This document shows positions 1 to 7,925 of a stretch of DNA of 64,000 nt, in pieces. Below the pieces are notes generated by a model. That model made no database searches and was not told where the DNA came from. It saw nothing but the letters and a program-made list of their open reading frames with translations. The stretch spans positions 186,001-250,000 of the forward strand of contig NZ_JAWZSQ010000002.1 of the NCBI RefSeq assembly GCF_034096925.1. The letters are read 5' to 3'. This stretch comes from Patulibacter defluvii (GTDB taxonomy: Bacteria > Actinomycetota > Thermoleophilia > Solirubrobacterales > Solirubrobacteraceae). The translations under genes and the position numbers were made by a program. Numbering within the stretch: position 1 is the first letter of the stretch; every line of letters starts with the position of its first letter.

Positions 1-366
1 GTCGCCGCCGGCGGGGCGCTGCGGCGGCTTCCCGAGCGGCTGCCGCTCGGGATCGCGATGGAGCTGGCCCTGACCGGCGACCCGATCAGCGCCGAGCGGG
101 CCTACGAGCTGGGCCTGGTCAACCGGGTGGCCGAGCCGGGCCAGGCGGTCGCGGTCGCGCTCGAGCTGGCCGAGGCGATCGCCGCCAACGGGCCGCTGGC
201 CGTCGCCGCCACCCAGCGGATCCTCCGCCAGCAGGGCGACTGGAGCGAGCAGGAGTTCTGGGTCAAGCAGGGCGAGCTGGCCGGACCGGTGCTGATGTCG
301 GAGGACGCGCGCGAGGGCGCGACTGCCTTCAAGGAGAAGCGCACCCCGGTCTGGAAGGGCCGCTGA
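1..366 (+). CDS. Enoyl-CoA hydratase/isomerase (crotonase) family, 3' part
   Basis: The reading frame is open from the first base of the window, so the gene begins upstream and only its last 121 codons are present. The visible part is the C-terminal third of a crotonase: the conserved stretch AYELGLVNRVAE that follows the second half of the active-site fold, then the helical trimerisation tail. Members hydrate or isomerise enoyl-CoA thioesters in the cytosol, usually in fatty-acid or aromatic degradation. The catalytic Glu residues and oxyanion-hole glycines lie outside the window, so the exact reaction cannot be assigned. A strong hairpin follows the stop codon. Confidence 0.85.
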   Translation, partial: VAAGGALRRLPERLPLGIAMELALTGDPISAERAYELGLVNRVAEPGQAVAVALELAEAIAANGPLAVAATQRILRQQGDWSEQEFWVKQGELAGPVLMSEDAREGATAFKEKRTPVWKGR

Positions 367-381
367 GGGCCGGCGGGAGCC

Positions 382-410
382 GCTGCGGCCGGCCCGGCGC
401 CGGCCGCAGC
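382..410 (+). terminator. Terminator-like hairpin after the crotonase gene
   Basis: A perfect 12-bp stem (GCTGCGGCCGGC pairing with GCCGGCCGCAGC) with a 5-nt loop starts 15 nt after the stop codon. There is no clear T-run, which is common for terminators in GC-rich actinobacteria. Confidence 0.55.
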
Positions 411-591
411 ACAACGATCCGGTCCGCGGCGCGACGGACTGTCGCGGATGTCGGGTCAGATGCCGACGGGCTGTCGTTTCCCCCTGGTACCTGTCGTGAC
501 GTTACGGTCGTCCCGTGGGCAGTACACGTGCATGCGGAGCCGCGGTGATGCCCACGCACCATCCGGCCACCAGCGTCCACGGGGACACGCC

Positions 592-1749
592 ATGACCGCC
601 AGCCAGACCGCCGCCCAGCCCACCCCGTCCGGCGCCGCGGGCGCCGGAGGCGACATCCGCCTCGAGCGGATCAGCAAGCGCTACGGCGAGCAGGTCGTGA
701 TCGACGACCTCTCGCTCGAGATCGAAGCAGGCGCCTTCTACGCGCTGCTCGGCCCTTCAGGCTGCGGCAAGACCACCACCCTGCGGATGATCGGCGGCTT
801 CGAGCTGCCGACCGCCGGCCGGGTCTTCCTCGGCGGCCAGGAGGTCAGCGGCCTGCCGCCGCACAAGCGCAAGGTCAACACGGTCTTCCAGTCCTACGCG
901 CTCTTCCCGCACCTGACGATCGCCAAGAACGTCGCCTTCGGCCTCGAGCGGGCCAAGGTCCCGAAGAACGAGATCCGGACCCGCGTCGCCGAGGCGCTGG
1001 AGACGGTCCAGCTGTCGCACCTGGCCGGCCGCAAGCCGGCCCAGATCTCCGGCGGCCAGGCCCAGCGCGTGGCGCTCGCGCGGGCGCTCGTCAACCGCCC
1101 CCGCGCGCTGCTGCTCGACGAGCCGCTCGGCGCGCTCGACCTGCGGCTGCGGCGCCAGCTCCAGATCGAGCTGAAGCGGATCCAGCAGGACGTCGGCATC
1201 ACCTTCATCCACGTCACGCACGACCAGGAGGAGGCGATGAGCATGGCCGACACGATCGCCGTCATGAACGGCGGGCGGATCGAGCAGGCCGGCGGCGCCA
1301 GCGACCTCTACGAGCGGCCCGAGACCGCGTTCGTGGCGAACTTCCTCGGCAAGTCGAACCTGATCGAGGCGACCCTCGGCCGCGTCGACGGCGAGTTCAA
1401 CCGCGTGACGACCCACGACGGCGCCGAGCTGCTGCTGCTCCAGCACCGGATCGGCGACCTGGCCGGCGGCCCGGTGCGGATCGGGGTCCGGCCCGAGAAG
1501 CTGCTCGTCGTCCCCGCCGGCGAGGACCCGCCCCCCGGCAGCAACGTGCTCCGCGGGCGCGTGATGGTCAGCTCGTTCCTCGGCGTGACCGTCGAGTACC
1601 TGGTCCGGACCGAGGGCGGCGACGAGGTCACGGTGATCTGCCAGAACGACACCGGCGACCTCGAGGCGAACCTCGGAGCGGGCCATCCCGTCACGCTGGC
1701 CTGGGACCCGCGCCACACCTTCGTCGTGGAGGGGGAGGCTCGTGGCTGA
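592..1749 (+). CDS. potA: Polyamine-type ABC transporter ATP-binding protein
   Basis: A 385-residue ATPase that energises the importer encoded by the next three genes. It has Walker A GPSGCGKT at residues 54-61, a Q-loop, the signature SGGQAQRVALARAL, Walker B ALLLDEPLGALD and the switch His in VTHDQEEA. A C-terminal TOBE region of about 110 residues is typical of PotA-type subunits. The ATG at 592 gives the normal PotA N-terminus; an in-frame start further upstream adds a Cys/Arg-rich, poorly conserved extension and was not used. The stop codon overlaps the next gene by 8 nt, which implies translational coupling. Polyamine specificity is inferred from the neighbouring PotD-like binding protein. 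Confidence 0.9.
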   Translation: MTASQTAAQPTPSGAAGAGGDIRLERISKRYGEQVVIDDLSLEIEAGAFYALLGPSGCGKTTTLRMIGGFELPTAGRVFLGGQEVSGLPPHKRKVNTVFQSYALFPHLTIAKNVAFGLERAKVPKNEIRTRVAEALETVQLSHLAGRKPAQISGGQAQRVALARALVNRPRALLLDEPLGALDLRLRRQLQIELKRIQQDVGITFIHVTHDQEEAMSMADTIAVMNGGRIEQAGGASDLYERPETAFVANFLGKSNLIEATLGRVDGEFNRVTTHDGAELLLLQHRIGDLAGGPVRIGVRPEKLLVVPAGEDPPPGSNVLRGRVMVSSFLGVTVEYLVRTEGGDEVTVICQNDTGDLEANLGAGHPVTLAWDPRHTFVVEGEARG

Positions 1750-2959
1750 GGACCGTGAACGGATCGAGGGCGCGCTCGACCGCTTCCTCGCCGAGGACCG
1801 CTCCTCCCGCCGGCGCTTCCTCGGCCGCGGGGCCGGCGCCGCGTTCCTGGCCTCCGGCCTGGCGACCGCCCTGACCGCCTGCGGGATCGAGGGCACCGCG
1901 GCGATCTCGCCCGCGCAGCTGGCGAAGGAGGCGGCGTCGGTCAACCATCCGAAGCAGAAGATCGGCGACTGGGTCTTCGCCAACTGGCCGCTCTACATGG
2001 ACAAGGCGGTGATCAAGGACTTCGACAAGCGCTACGGCGGCAACTGCAAGTACGTCGAGGAGATCAACGACAACGACGACTTCTTCGGCAAGGTCCGCAA
2101 GCAGCTGGCGGCGGGCCAGCCGATCGGCCGCGACATCGTCGTGCTGACCGACTTCATGGCCGCCAAGTGGGTGCGGGCCGGTTACGCGTCGCCGATCGAC
2201 AAGCGCAACGTCCCGAACGCGAAGAACATCGTCTCGAACCTGAAGACGATCGCCTACGACCCCAAGCGCGAGTTCACGCTGCCGTACCAGTCGGGCGCGG
2301 TCGGCCTGGGGTACAACATCAAGGAGACCGGCCGCGAGCTGAAGAGCCTGAAGGAGTTCTTCAACCCCGAGTGGCGGGGCCGGGTGACGATGCTCAACGA
2401 GGCCTACGACTCGGCGGGCACCGTGATGCTGATGCAGGGCAAGGATCCGTCGAAGGCCAAGCTCGACGACCTGCTGGAGGCGATCGAGCTGCTCAGCAAG
2501 CAGCGCGAGAAGGGCCAGTTCCGCAAGTTCACCGGCAACGACTACACGACCGACCTGGCCAAGGGCAACGTCGCGGTCGCGCTGGTCTACTCCGGCGACC
2601 TGGTCCAGCTCCAGAGCGACAACCCGGACGTGCGGTTCGTCTACGCGGAGGAGGGCTCGATGCTCTTCACCGACAACCTGATGCTGCCGACCAAGGTCGC
2701 GCACCCCTACGCGGCCGAGACGATGTTCAACTACCTCTACGAGCCCGAGGTCGCGGCCAAGCTCTGCGCGTACATCAACTACCTGAGCCCGGTCGACGGG
2801 ATCCGCCCGATCCTCGAGCGGACCGACCCGGACATCGCCAAGAACGAGCTGATCTTCCCGCCCGACGACGTCCGCGCGCGGCTGCACCCGTATCCGCCGC
2901 TGACCGTCGCCGAGGAGCAGATCATGAAGGCCGCGATGTCCGACGTGACGGGGAGCTAG
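1742..2959 (+). CDS. potD: Spermidine/putrescine-type substrate-binding lipoprotein (PotD-like)
   Basis: A 405-residue extracytoplasmic binding protein starting at a GTG inside the end of potA. Residues 23-28 are RRRFLG, a twin-arginine motif followed by a hydrophobic stretch, and the lipobox LTAC puts the lipidated Cys at residue 47, so this looks like a Tat-exported lipoprotein. The mature part resembles the PotD/PotF fold (GDWVFANWPLYMDK near the start and a DNLMLPTKVAHP stretch late in the chain). It should deliver its ligand to the two permeases encoded directly downstream. Spermidine, putrescine or a related cation are the likely ligands, but the binding pocket was not checked residue by residue. 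Confidence 0.88.
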   Translation: MAEDRERIEGALDRFLAEDRSSRRRFLGRGAGAAFLASGLATALTACGIEGTAAISPAQLAKEAASVNHPKQKIGDWVFANWPLYMDKAVIKDFDKRYGGNCKYVEEINDNDDFFGKVRKQLAAGQPIGRDIVVLTDFMAAKWVRAGYASPIDKRNVPNAKNIVSNLKTIAYDPKREFTLPYQSGAVGLGYNIKETGRELKSLKEFFNPEWRGRVTMLNEAYDSAGTVMLMQGKDPSKAKLDDLLEAIELLSKQREKGQFRKFTGNDYTTDLAKGNVAVALVYSGDLVQLQSDNPDVRFVYAEEGSMLFTDNLMLPTKVAHPYAAETMFNYLYEPEVAAKLCAYINYLSPVDGIRPILERTDPDIAKNELIFPPDDVRARLHPYPPLTVAEEQIMKAAMSDVTGS

Positions 2960-2963
2960 TCCG

Positions 2964-3827
2964 ATGACGCCTTCGCTCCGCCAGCGGCTGCTGCCGCTCT
3001 GGTTCGCCGGCCCGGCGCTGCTGTGGCTGGTGATCTTCTTCGCCGTCCCGCTGGTCAACCAGCTGTCGGTCTCGCTGATGAGCGGCGACTCCGAGGTCGG
3101 CTACGACCTGACGTGGTCGTTCTCGGTCTACTCCGACGCGCTCTCCCGCTACGGCGACCAGTTCCTGCGCTCGGTGCTCTACGCCGGCACGGCAACGGTG
3201 ATCGACCTGATCATCGCCTTCCCGCTGGCGTACTTCATCGCCTACAAGGCCGGGCGCTTCCGGGCCTTCTGGCTGCTGATGGTGGTGATGCCGTTCTTCG
3301 TCTCGCAGGTGATGCGGACGGCGGCCTGGAAGCTGATCATCAACGACAACGGCGCGCTCGTCGGGGTCCTCCGCGACATCGGCCTGATCGGGACCGACGG
3401 CCGCCTCGACGCGACCAGCGGGGCGGTGATCCTGGGCATTTCGTACAACTTCCTGCCCTTCATGGTGCTGCCGCTGTTCGCGACCCTGCAGCGGATCGAC
3501 CGGCGGCTGATCGAGGCGGCGACCGACCTCGGCTGCAGCCGGCTGACGGCCTTCCGCAAGGTGACCGTGCCGCTGGCGATCCCCGGCATCTTCGCCGGCT
3601 CGCTGCTGGTCTTCATCCCCGCGGCCGGCGACTTCATCAACGCCAGCATCCTCGGCACGCCGAACACGACCATGATCGGCAACGTCATCCAGAACAAGTT
3701 CATCACCGTGCTCGACTACCCGACGGCGGCTGCGCTCTCGTTCATCCTGATGACCGCGATCCTGATCCTGATCGCGATCTTCGGACGATTGCTCGGCACC
3801 AAGACCCTCACCGAGGCGGCGGCCTGA
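2964..3827 (+). CDS. potB: Polyamine-type ABC transporter permease (PotB-like)
   Basis: A 287-residue integral membrane protein with six predicted transmembrane helices. The cytoplasmic EAA loop that docks on the ATPase is clear (LIEAATDLGCSRLTAFRKV, about residues 185-203). It lies 4 nt after the binding-protein gene and 1 nt before the second permease, so all four genes should form one operon. It would pair with the next protein as the heterodimeric channel of the importer. Confidence 0.9.
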   Translation: MTPSLRQRLLPLWFAGPALLWLVIFFAVPLVNQLSVSLMSGDSEVGYDLTWSFSVYSDALSRYGDQFLRSVLYAGTATVIDLIIAFPLAYFIAYKAGRFRAFWLLMVVMPFFVSQVMRTAAWKLIINDNGALVGVLRDIGLIGTDGRLDATSGAVILGISYNFLPFMVLPLFATLQRIDRRLIEAATDLGCSRLTAFRKVTVPLAIPGIFAGSLLVFIPAAGDFINASILGTPNTTMIGNVIQNKFITVLDYPTAAALSFILMTAILILIAIFGRLLGTKTLTEAAA

Positions 3828-3828
3828 C

Positions 3829-4698
3829 ATGGCGACTTCGTCGATCACCACGCCGGCGGGGCCCGAGGCCCCGGCCGCCGGCCCCCGCCGTCAGCGGCTC
3901 CAGGGCCGCGACTGGGCGCTCGGCGTCTGGTCGCTGCTGGCCATCGTCTTCCTGATGGCGCCCGTGATCTTCATGGTCGTCTTCGGGTTCAACGACAACC
4001 AGGGCCGCTTCAACGTCGACTGGCAGGGCTTCACGCTCAAGCACTGGTCGGACGCGTTCTCCAACAGCGAGCTGACCGACGCGCTCAAGAACTCGCTGAC
4101 GATCGCGCTGATCTCGACCTTCGCCGCGACGACGCTGGGCACGTTCCTGGCGCTGGCGCTCGGCCGCTTCCGCTTCCGCGGCAAGGCGGCGACGGAGATG
4201 TTCGTCTTCGTGCCGATGGCCACGCCCGAGGTCGTGATGGGAGCGTCGCTGCTGGCGATGTTCCTCGTGATCGGCGTCAGCACCGGCTACGTGACGATCG
4301 TCCTCGCGCACATCATGTTCTCGATCTCCTACGTGGTCGTGACGGTCCGCTCGCGGCTGGCGGGCATGGATCCGCACATCGAGGAGGCGGCCAAGGACCT
4401 CGGCGCGGGCGAGCTGACGACGTTCTTCCGGGTGACGCTGCCGATGATCCTGCCGGGCGTGCTCTCGGCCGCGGTGCTGGCGTTCGCGCTCTCGCTCGAC
4501 GACTACGTGATCACGGCCTTCAACAACGGCCAGACGACGACGCTGCCGCTGTTCATCTTCGGCGCGGCCCGCCAGGGCGTCCCGCCGACGGTCAACGTGC
4601 TGTCGACGATCCTGCTGCTGACGGTGCTGATCCTGATGGGGCTCAACCTGCTGGTGCAGCGCCGGATCGCCAAGCGCGAGCGGGGCGGGGCCGTCTGA
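3829..4698 (+). CDS. potC: Polyamine-type ABC transporter permease (PotC-like)
   Basis: A 289-residue permease with about 30 polar residues at the N-terminus and then six transmembrane helices. It carries the EAA loop EEAAKDLGAGELTTFFRV, slightly diverged from that of its partner, as expected for PotB/PotC pairs. It is the last gene of the transporter operon; 131 nt separate it from the peptidase genes, and I see no strong terminator in that gap. Confidence 0.9.
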   Translation: MATSSITTPAGPEAPAAGPRRQRLQGRDWALGVWSLLAIVFLMAPVIFMVVFGFNDNQGRFNVDWQGFTLKHWSDAFSNSELTDALKNSLTIALISTFAATTLGTFLALALGRFRFRGKAATEMFVFVPMATPEVVMGASLLAMFLVIGVSTGYVTIVLAHIMFSISYVVVTVRSRLAGMDPHIEEAAKDLGAGELTTFFRVTLPMILPGVLSAAVLAFALSLDDYVITAFNNGQTTTLPLFIFGAARQGVPPTVNVLSTILLLTVLILMGLNLLVQRRIAKRERGGAV

Positions 4699-4829
4699 AC
4701 CGGGGCCGGTGACGGGCCGGGGGCCGCGATCGGCGGTCCCCGGCATCCGCCACCGGGGCGAACGGGCAGGGGGCGGACTTCGTACATCGGGAGCGCCCGA
4801 CCACGCCACCGCCCGGGCATGCTCGTGCG

Positions 4830-5600
4830 GTGACCGATCGACCCCCACGCATCGTCGCCCTCGGCGGGGGCGGGTTCTCGATGGAGCCCGACAACCCCCT
4901 GATGGACGATTTCGTGCTGGAGCTCTCCGGTGCGGAACGGCCGAGGATCTGCTTCCTGCCCACGGCGTCGGGCGACGCGGACCACTACGTGGTGCGTTTC
5001 TACCGCCGCTTCGGGGCCGGGCGCAGCGAGCCCTCCCACGTCTCGCTCTTCCGCCGCGACCGCAGCGCCGGCGCGGTCGAGGGCGACATCGAGGCCCACC
5101 TGCTGTCCCAGGACGTGATCTACGTCGGCGGCGGCTCGCTGCTGAGCCTGCTCGGGACCTGGCGGGCCCACGGGCTCGACCGCACGCTGCGGCGGGCGTG
5201 GGAGCGGGGCGTGGTCCTCTGCGGGCTCTCGGCGGGGTCGCTCTGCTGGTTCGCGGACGCGGTGACGGCGTTCCACGGGCCGAGCCAGCGGGTGGCCGGG
5301 CTGGGGCTGCTGCCGTTCAGCAACTGCGTCCACTACGACGGCGAGCCGGAGCGGCGGGCGGCCTACCGGGCGATGGTCGGCGACGGGCTGCGGGCGGGCT
5401 ACGGGGTCGAGGACGGGGCGGCGCTGGTCTTCGCCGGCAAGCGGCTGGGGGAGGTGGTGACGTCGAAGCCCCGGGCGACGGCCTACGAGGTCCGGGTCGG
5501 AGACGACGGCGAGGTCGCCGAGCGGGCGCTGCCGGCGCGCTTCCTGGGGACGGGCGGGGGCGCGCCGCGACGGGCCGAGGTCGAGGCCGTGGCGGCGTGA
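4830..5600 (+). CDS. Peptidase E family protein (S51), first of a tandem pair
   Basis: A 256-residue cytosolic serine peptidase of the dipeptidase E class. Recognisable features are the N-terminal LGGGGFSME, the DVIYVGGGS strand-turn, and the nucleophile elbow GLSAGSLCWF with the predicted catalytic Ser at its centre. Known relatives cleave dipeptides with N-terminal Asp, although this actinobacterial branch is poorly characterised. It starts at GTG; the stop TGA overlaps the GTG of the next gene, so the pair is probably translated together. The gene follows a polyamine importer, and nothing in the sequence shows whether that link is functional. Confidence 0.85.
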   Translation: MTDRPPRIVALGGGGFSMEPDNPLMDDFVLELSGAERPRICFLPTASGDADHYVVRFYRRFGAGRSEPSHVSLFRRDRSAGAVEGDIEAHLLSQDVIYVGGGSLLSLLGTWRAHGLDRTLRRAWERGVVLCGLSAGSLCWFADAVTAFHGPSQRVAGLGLLPFSNCVHYDGEPERRAAYRAMVGDGLRAGYGVEDGAALVFAGKRLGEVVTSKPRATAYEVRVGDDGEVAERALPARFLGTGGGAPRRAEVEAVAA

Positions 5601-6445
5601 CCGGCGGACCGATCTTCTGCATGGGCGGCGGCGGCTTCACGATGGAGCCGGGCCGGCCCGCCCTCGACGCCTACGTGCTGGCGCTGGCGCCGGTGGCGCG
5701 GCCGCGGGTGCTGTTCCTGCCGACGGCGAGCGGCGATCCGCGCGACCAGGTGGAGAAGTTCTCGCGGCTGTTCGGCTCGTGGCCCTGCCGACCGCGGGTG
5801 CTGTCGCTGTTCGACCTGGGGGGTCTGGAGGAGTCGCTGGAGACGCTGATCCTGGGCCAGGACGTGATCTACGTCGGCGGCGGGTCGATGCGCAACCTGC
5901 TGGCGCTGTGGCGGGCCCACGGGGTCGACGAGCTGCTGCTGGAGGCGCACCGCCGGGGCACGGTGCTGGCCGGGCTGAGCGCCGGCGCGATGTGCTGGTT
6001 CCGGGGCGGGGTCTCGTGCTCGACCGGCGCACCGGAGCCGATCGACGGCCTGGGGCTGCTGGAGGGGTCGTTCAGCGTCCACGCCAAGCAGGTGCCGGAG
6101 CGGGCGCGGGTCCAGCACGAGGCGATCGCGTCGGGACGGCTGCCGGACGGCTGGAACGCCGACGACTGGTGCGGGCTGCTGTTCGTCGACGGCCGGCTGG
6201 AGGAGGCGGTGGCCAGCCGCGCGGGGGCGGGGGCCCGGCGGATCGAGCGGGGGCCGGACGGTGCGGTGATCGAGACCGCGCTGCCGGTGCGGATGCTGGA
6301 GCCGGTGACGAGCGAGCTGGTCGCCGACGTCGCCGAGCGGCGGACGGGGAGGACCTACGCGCCGCTCGACGTCCGCGACGAGCTGCGGGCGGTGCGGCGG
6401 ATCCGCGAGCGGGCGCTGGCGTCGCGGGGGCGGCGGGCGGGATAG
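5597..6445 (+). CDS. Peptidase E family protein (S51), second of a tandem pair
   Basis: A 282-residue paralogue of the preceding protein, sharing the order GGGGFTMEPGRP, FLPTASGDPRDQ, DVIYVGGGSMRN and the nucleophile motif GLSAGAMCWF. It is about 26 residues longer, mostly at the C-terminus. The start is the GTG that overlaps the upstream TGA (GTGA). An open frame extends further upstream, but that part is Arg/Gly/Pro-rich antiparallel noise over the first paralogue and was rejected. Two divergent copies side by side suggest duplication followed by specialisation, or a heteromeric enzyme. Confidence 0.85.
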   Translation: MTGGPIFCMGGGGFTMEPGRPALDAYVLALAPVARPRVLFLPTASGDPRDQVEKFSRLFGSWPCRPRVLSLFDLGGLEESLETLILGQDVIYVGGGSMRNLLALWRAHGVDELLLEAHRRGTVLAGLSAGAMCWFRGGVSCSTGAPEPIDGLGLLEGSFSVHAKQVPERARVQHEAIASGRLPDGWNADDWCGLLFVDGRLEEAVASRAGAGARRIERGPDGAVIETALPVRMLEPVTSELVADVAERRTGRTYAPLDVRDELRAVRRIRERALASRGRRAG

Positions 6446-6464
6446 GCCCGCGGGGGGTCCGGCG

Positions 6465-6509
6465 CCGGGGCGGCCTCCGGGCGCGCGATGCGCGCGGAGG
6501 CCGCCCCGG
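6465..6509. terminator. Bidirectional terminator hairpin between convergent genes
   Basis: A perfect 15-bp stem (arms CCGGGGCGGCCTCCG and CGGAGGCCGCCCCGG) encloses a second 5-bp stem. It sits between the stops of the second peptidase E gene on one strand and the Ala/Lys-rich gene on the other, so it can serve both. Confidence 0.7.
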
Positions 6510-6514
6510 TCCGG

Positions 6515-7306
6515 CTAGCGGCGGGTCAGCTTGCGGGCCTTGCGGACCAGGTCGACGGCGCCGGCGATCTGGGTCCGGATCAGCTCGGGATCGACCTTCG
6601 GGATCGCGGGCACGTTGCGGCGGCGGCGCGAGCGGCTCGACTTCGCGGCCGGGGCGTCCTGGCGCGGGGCGGCGGCCGGCTCGGCCTTGGCCTTGGGGGC
6701 CTCGGCCTTCGGGGCCTCGGCGACCTTCTCGGCCTTGGCGGCGGCGGGCGCGGCGGGGGCCTCGGCCTTCGCCTTGGCGGCGGCCGGCTTGCGGGTCCGC
6801 TTGGCGGCGGGCTTCGCGTCGTCGGCCTTGGCGCTGCTCTTGGCCGTGGCGGCCTTGGCGGTCGCGCCCTTGGCGGCCGGCTTGGCGGCGCTCTTGGCGC
6901 GGGTGCTCTTGGCCTTGGGGGCGGCCTCGGCCTTGGCCGGCGCGTCGGCCTTGGCCGCGGTGGCGGCCGCCGCGGTGCCGCGGGTGCGCTTGCGGACGGG
7001 CTTGCCGTCGGCGTCCTTGGCGGTGGTCTTGGCGGCGGCCTTCGGCGCACCGCTGCGGGTGCGCTTCGCCTTCGGGGCGGCGCCGCCGCCGATGCCGTCG
7101 AGCCAGCCGTCGGCCAGCTCGACCTTGGCGCGGGCGCCGGTGCCGGTCACGGTGACCGGGACGGTCGCGCCCTCGAGCGCGTCGCGGATCTCGGCGGGGA
7201 CGGTCACGCGCTTGGTGACCTCGCGGTCGTCGGACAGCCGCAGGCGGACCTGGGCGGCGGTCGCGCGGACCACGGTCGCGGTGGCGGAAGCAGCGTCAGA
7301 AGCCAT
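6515..7306 (-). CDS. Histone H1-like Ala/Lys/Pro-rich protein
   Basis: A 263-residue protein in three parts. Residues 1-75 look like a small folded beta-rich domain. Residues 76-220 are a low-complexity tail built from irregular Ala, Lys, Pro and Thr repeats with few hydrophobic residues. The last 40 residues contain a SRSRRRR cluster and a short amphipathic helix. The basic tail resembles eukaryotic histone H1 tails and the C-terminal extensions of mycobacterial HupB, so a nucleoid-associated or nucleic-acid-binding role is likely, but the N-terminal domain is not one I recognise as HU. The start is ATG with GGAG-like bases just upstream. The gene follows the YjbQ gene on the same strand. 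Confidence 0.7.
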   Translation of the reverse strand: MASDAASATATVVRATAAQVRLRLSDDREVTKRVTVPAEIRDALEGATVPVTVTGTGARAKVELADGWLDGIGGGAAPKAKRTRSGAPKAAAKTTAKDADGKPVRKRTRGTAAAATAAKADAPAKAEAAPKAKSTRAKSAAKPAAKGATAKAATAKSSAKADDAKPAAKRTRKPAAAKAKAEAPAAPAAAKAEKVAEAPKAEAPKAKAEPAAAPRQDAPAAKSSRSRRRRNVPAIPKVDPELIRTQIAGAVDLVRKARKLTRR

Positions 7307-7391
7307 AGGAGCGCGAGATGCTACGCGGTGGCCGGCGGCCGCGTCTGGTTGCGGGGCACCACGACCTTCGGCGTCCCAGGTGTCGTGGGCC

Positions 7392-7835
7392 TCAGGCGGC
7401 GATCGGGGGCTCGTCGCGAACGCCGTCGAGGGTCAGCACCAGCCGCCGCGGGCCGCCGTGGTCGCGGTGCTCGCAGAGCGTGATGCCCTGCCAGGTGCCG
7501 AGCGCGAGCCGGCCGCCGGAGACGGGGATCGTCAGGTCGGGACCGAGCAGGGCGGTCTTCACGTGGGCGGGCATGTCGTCCGGGCCCTCGAGGGTGTGGG
7601 TCCAGGGACCGTCCTCGGGCACCGCGTCGTCGAACCAGCGGCGCAGATCGACGCGGACGTCGGGACTGGCGTTCTCGTTCAGCGTCAGCGCGGCCGAGGT
7701 GTGGGTGCAGAAGACGTGCAGCCGTCCGACGCGGAAGCCGGACAGCTCCGGCAGGGCGGCCAGGACCTCGTCGGTGATCAGGTGGAACCCGCGCGGGCGG
7801 GGACGCAGGTCGAGGGCGCGCTGGAGCCAGGCCAT
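7392..7835 (-). CDS. YjbQ/UPF0047 family protein
   Basis: A 147-residue protein covering the full family length. It has the characteristic HVFCTHTSAALTLNEN segment, DDMPAHVK, and the closing LGTWQGITLCEHRDHGGPR. The conserved His and Cys residues form a putative metal or ligand site in the trimeric YjbQ fold. Family members have been reported to have weak thiamine-phosphate synthase activity, but the physiological role is unsettled. The gene lies directly upstream of the histone-like gene and is divergent from the cytochrome gene. Confidence 0.9.
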   Translation of the reverse strand: MAWLQRALDLRPRPRGFHLITDEVLAALPELSGFRVGRLHVFCTHTSAALTLNENASPDVRVDLRRWFDDAVPEDGPWTHTLEGPDDMPAHVKTALLGPDLTIPVSGGRLALGTWQGITLCEHRDHGGPRRLVLTLDGVRDEPPIAA

Positions 7836-7864
7836 CGGGCGATGGTCGCACGACGCTTGGCGCG

Positions 7865-7894
7865 TTGACAGTCATGACGCGGGCCGGGGAAGAT
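7865..7894 (+). promoter_or_regulatory. Candidate sigma-70-type promoter for the cytochrome gene
   Basis: A consensus -35 TTGACA is followed 18 nt later by GAAGAT, a weak -10. A good Shine-Dalgarno AGGAG lies a further 22 nt downstream, 4 nt before the ATG. The perfect -35 is conspicuous in such GC-rich DNA. Confidence 0.45.
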
Positions 7895-7925
7895 CCGGGC
7901 GCCCGTCGGCGTCGTTAGGAGAACG

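Noticed and set aside
6445..7391. Frameshift or assembly error in the Ala/Lys-rich gene
   Set aside because: The low-complexity tail stays in one frame from end to end, and the C-terminal segment is ordinary protein sequence, so the repeats are genuine rather than an artefact.
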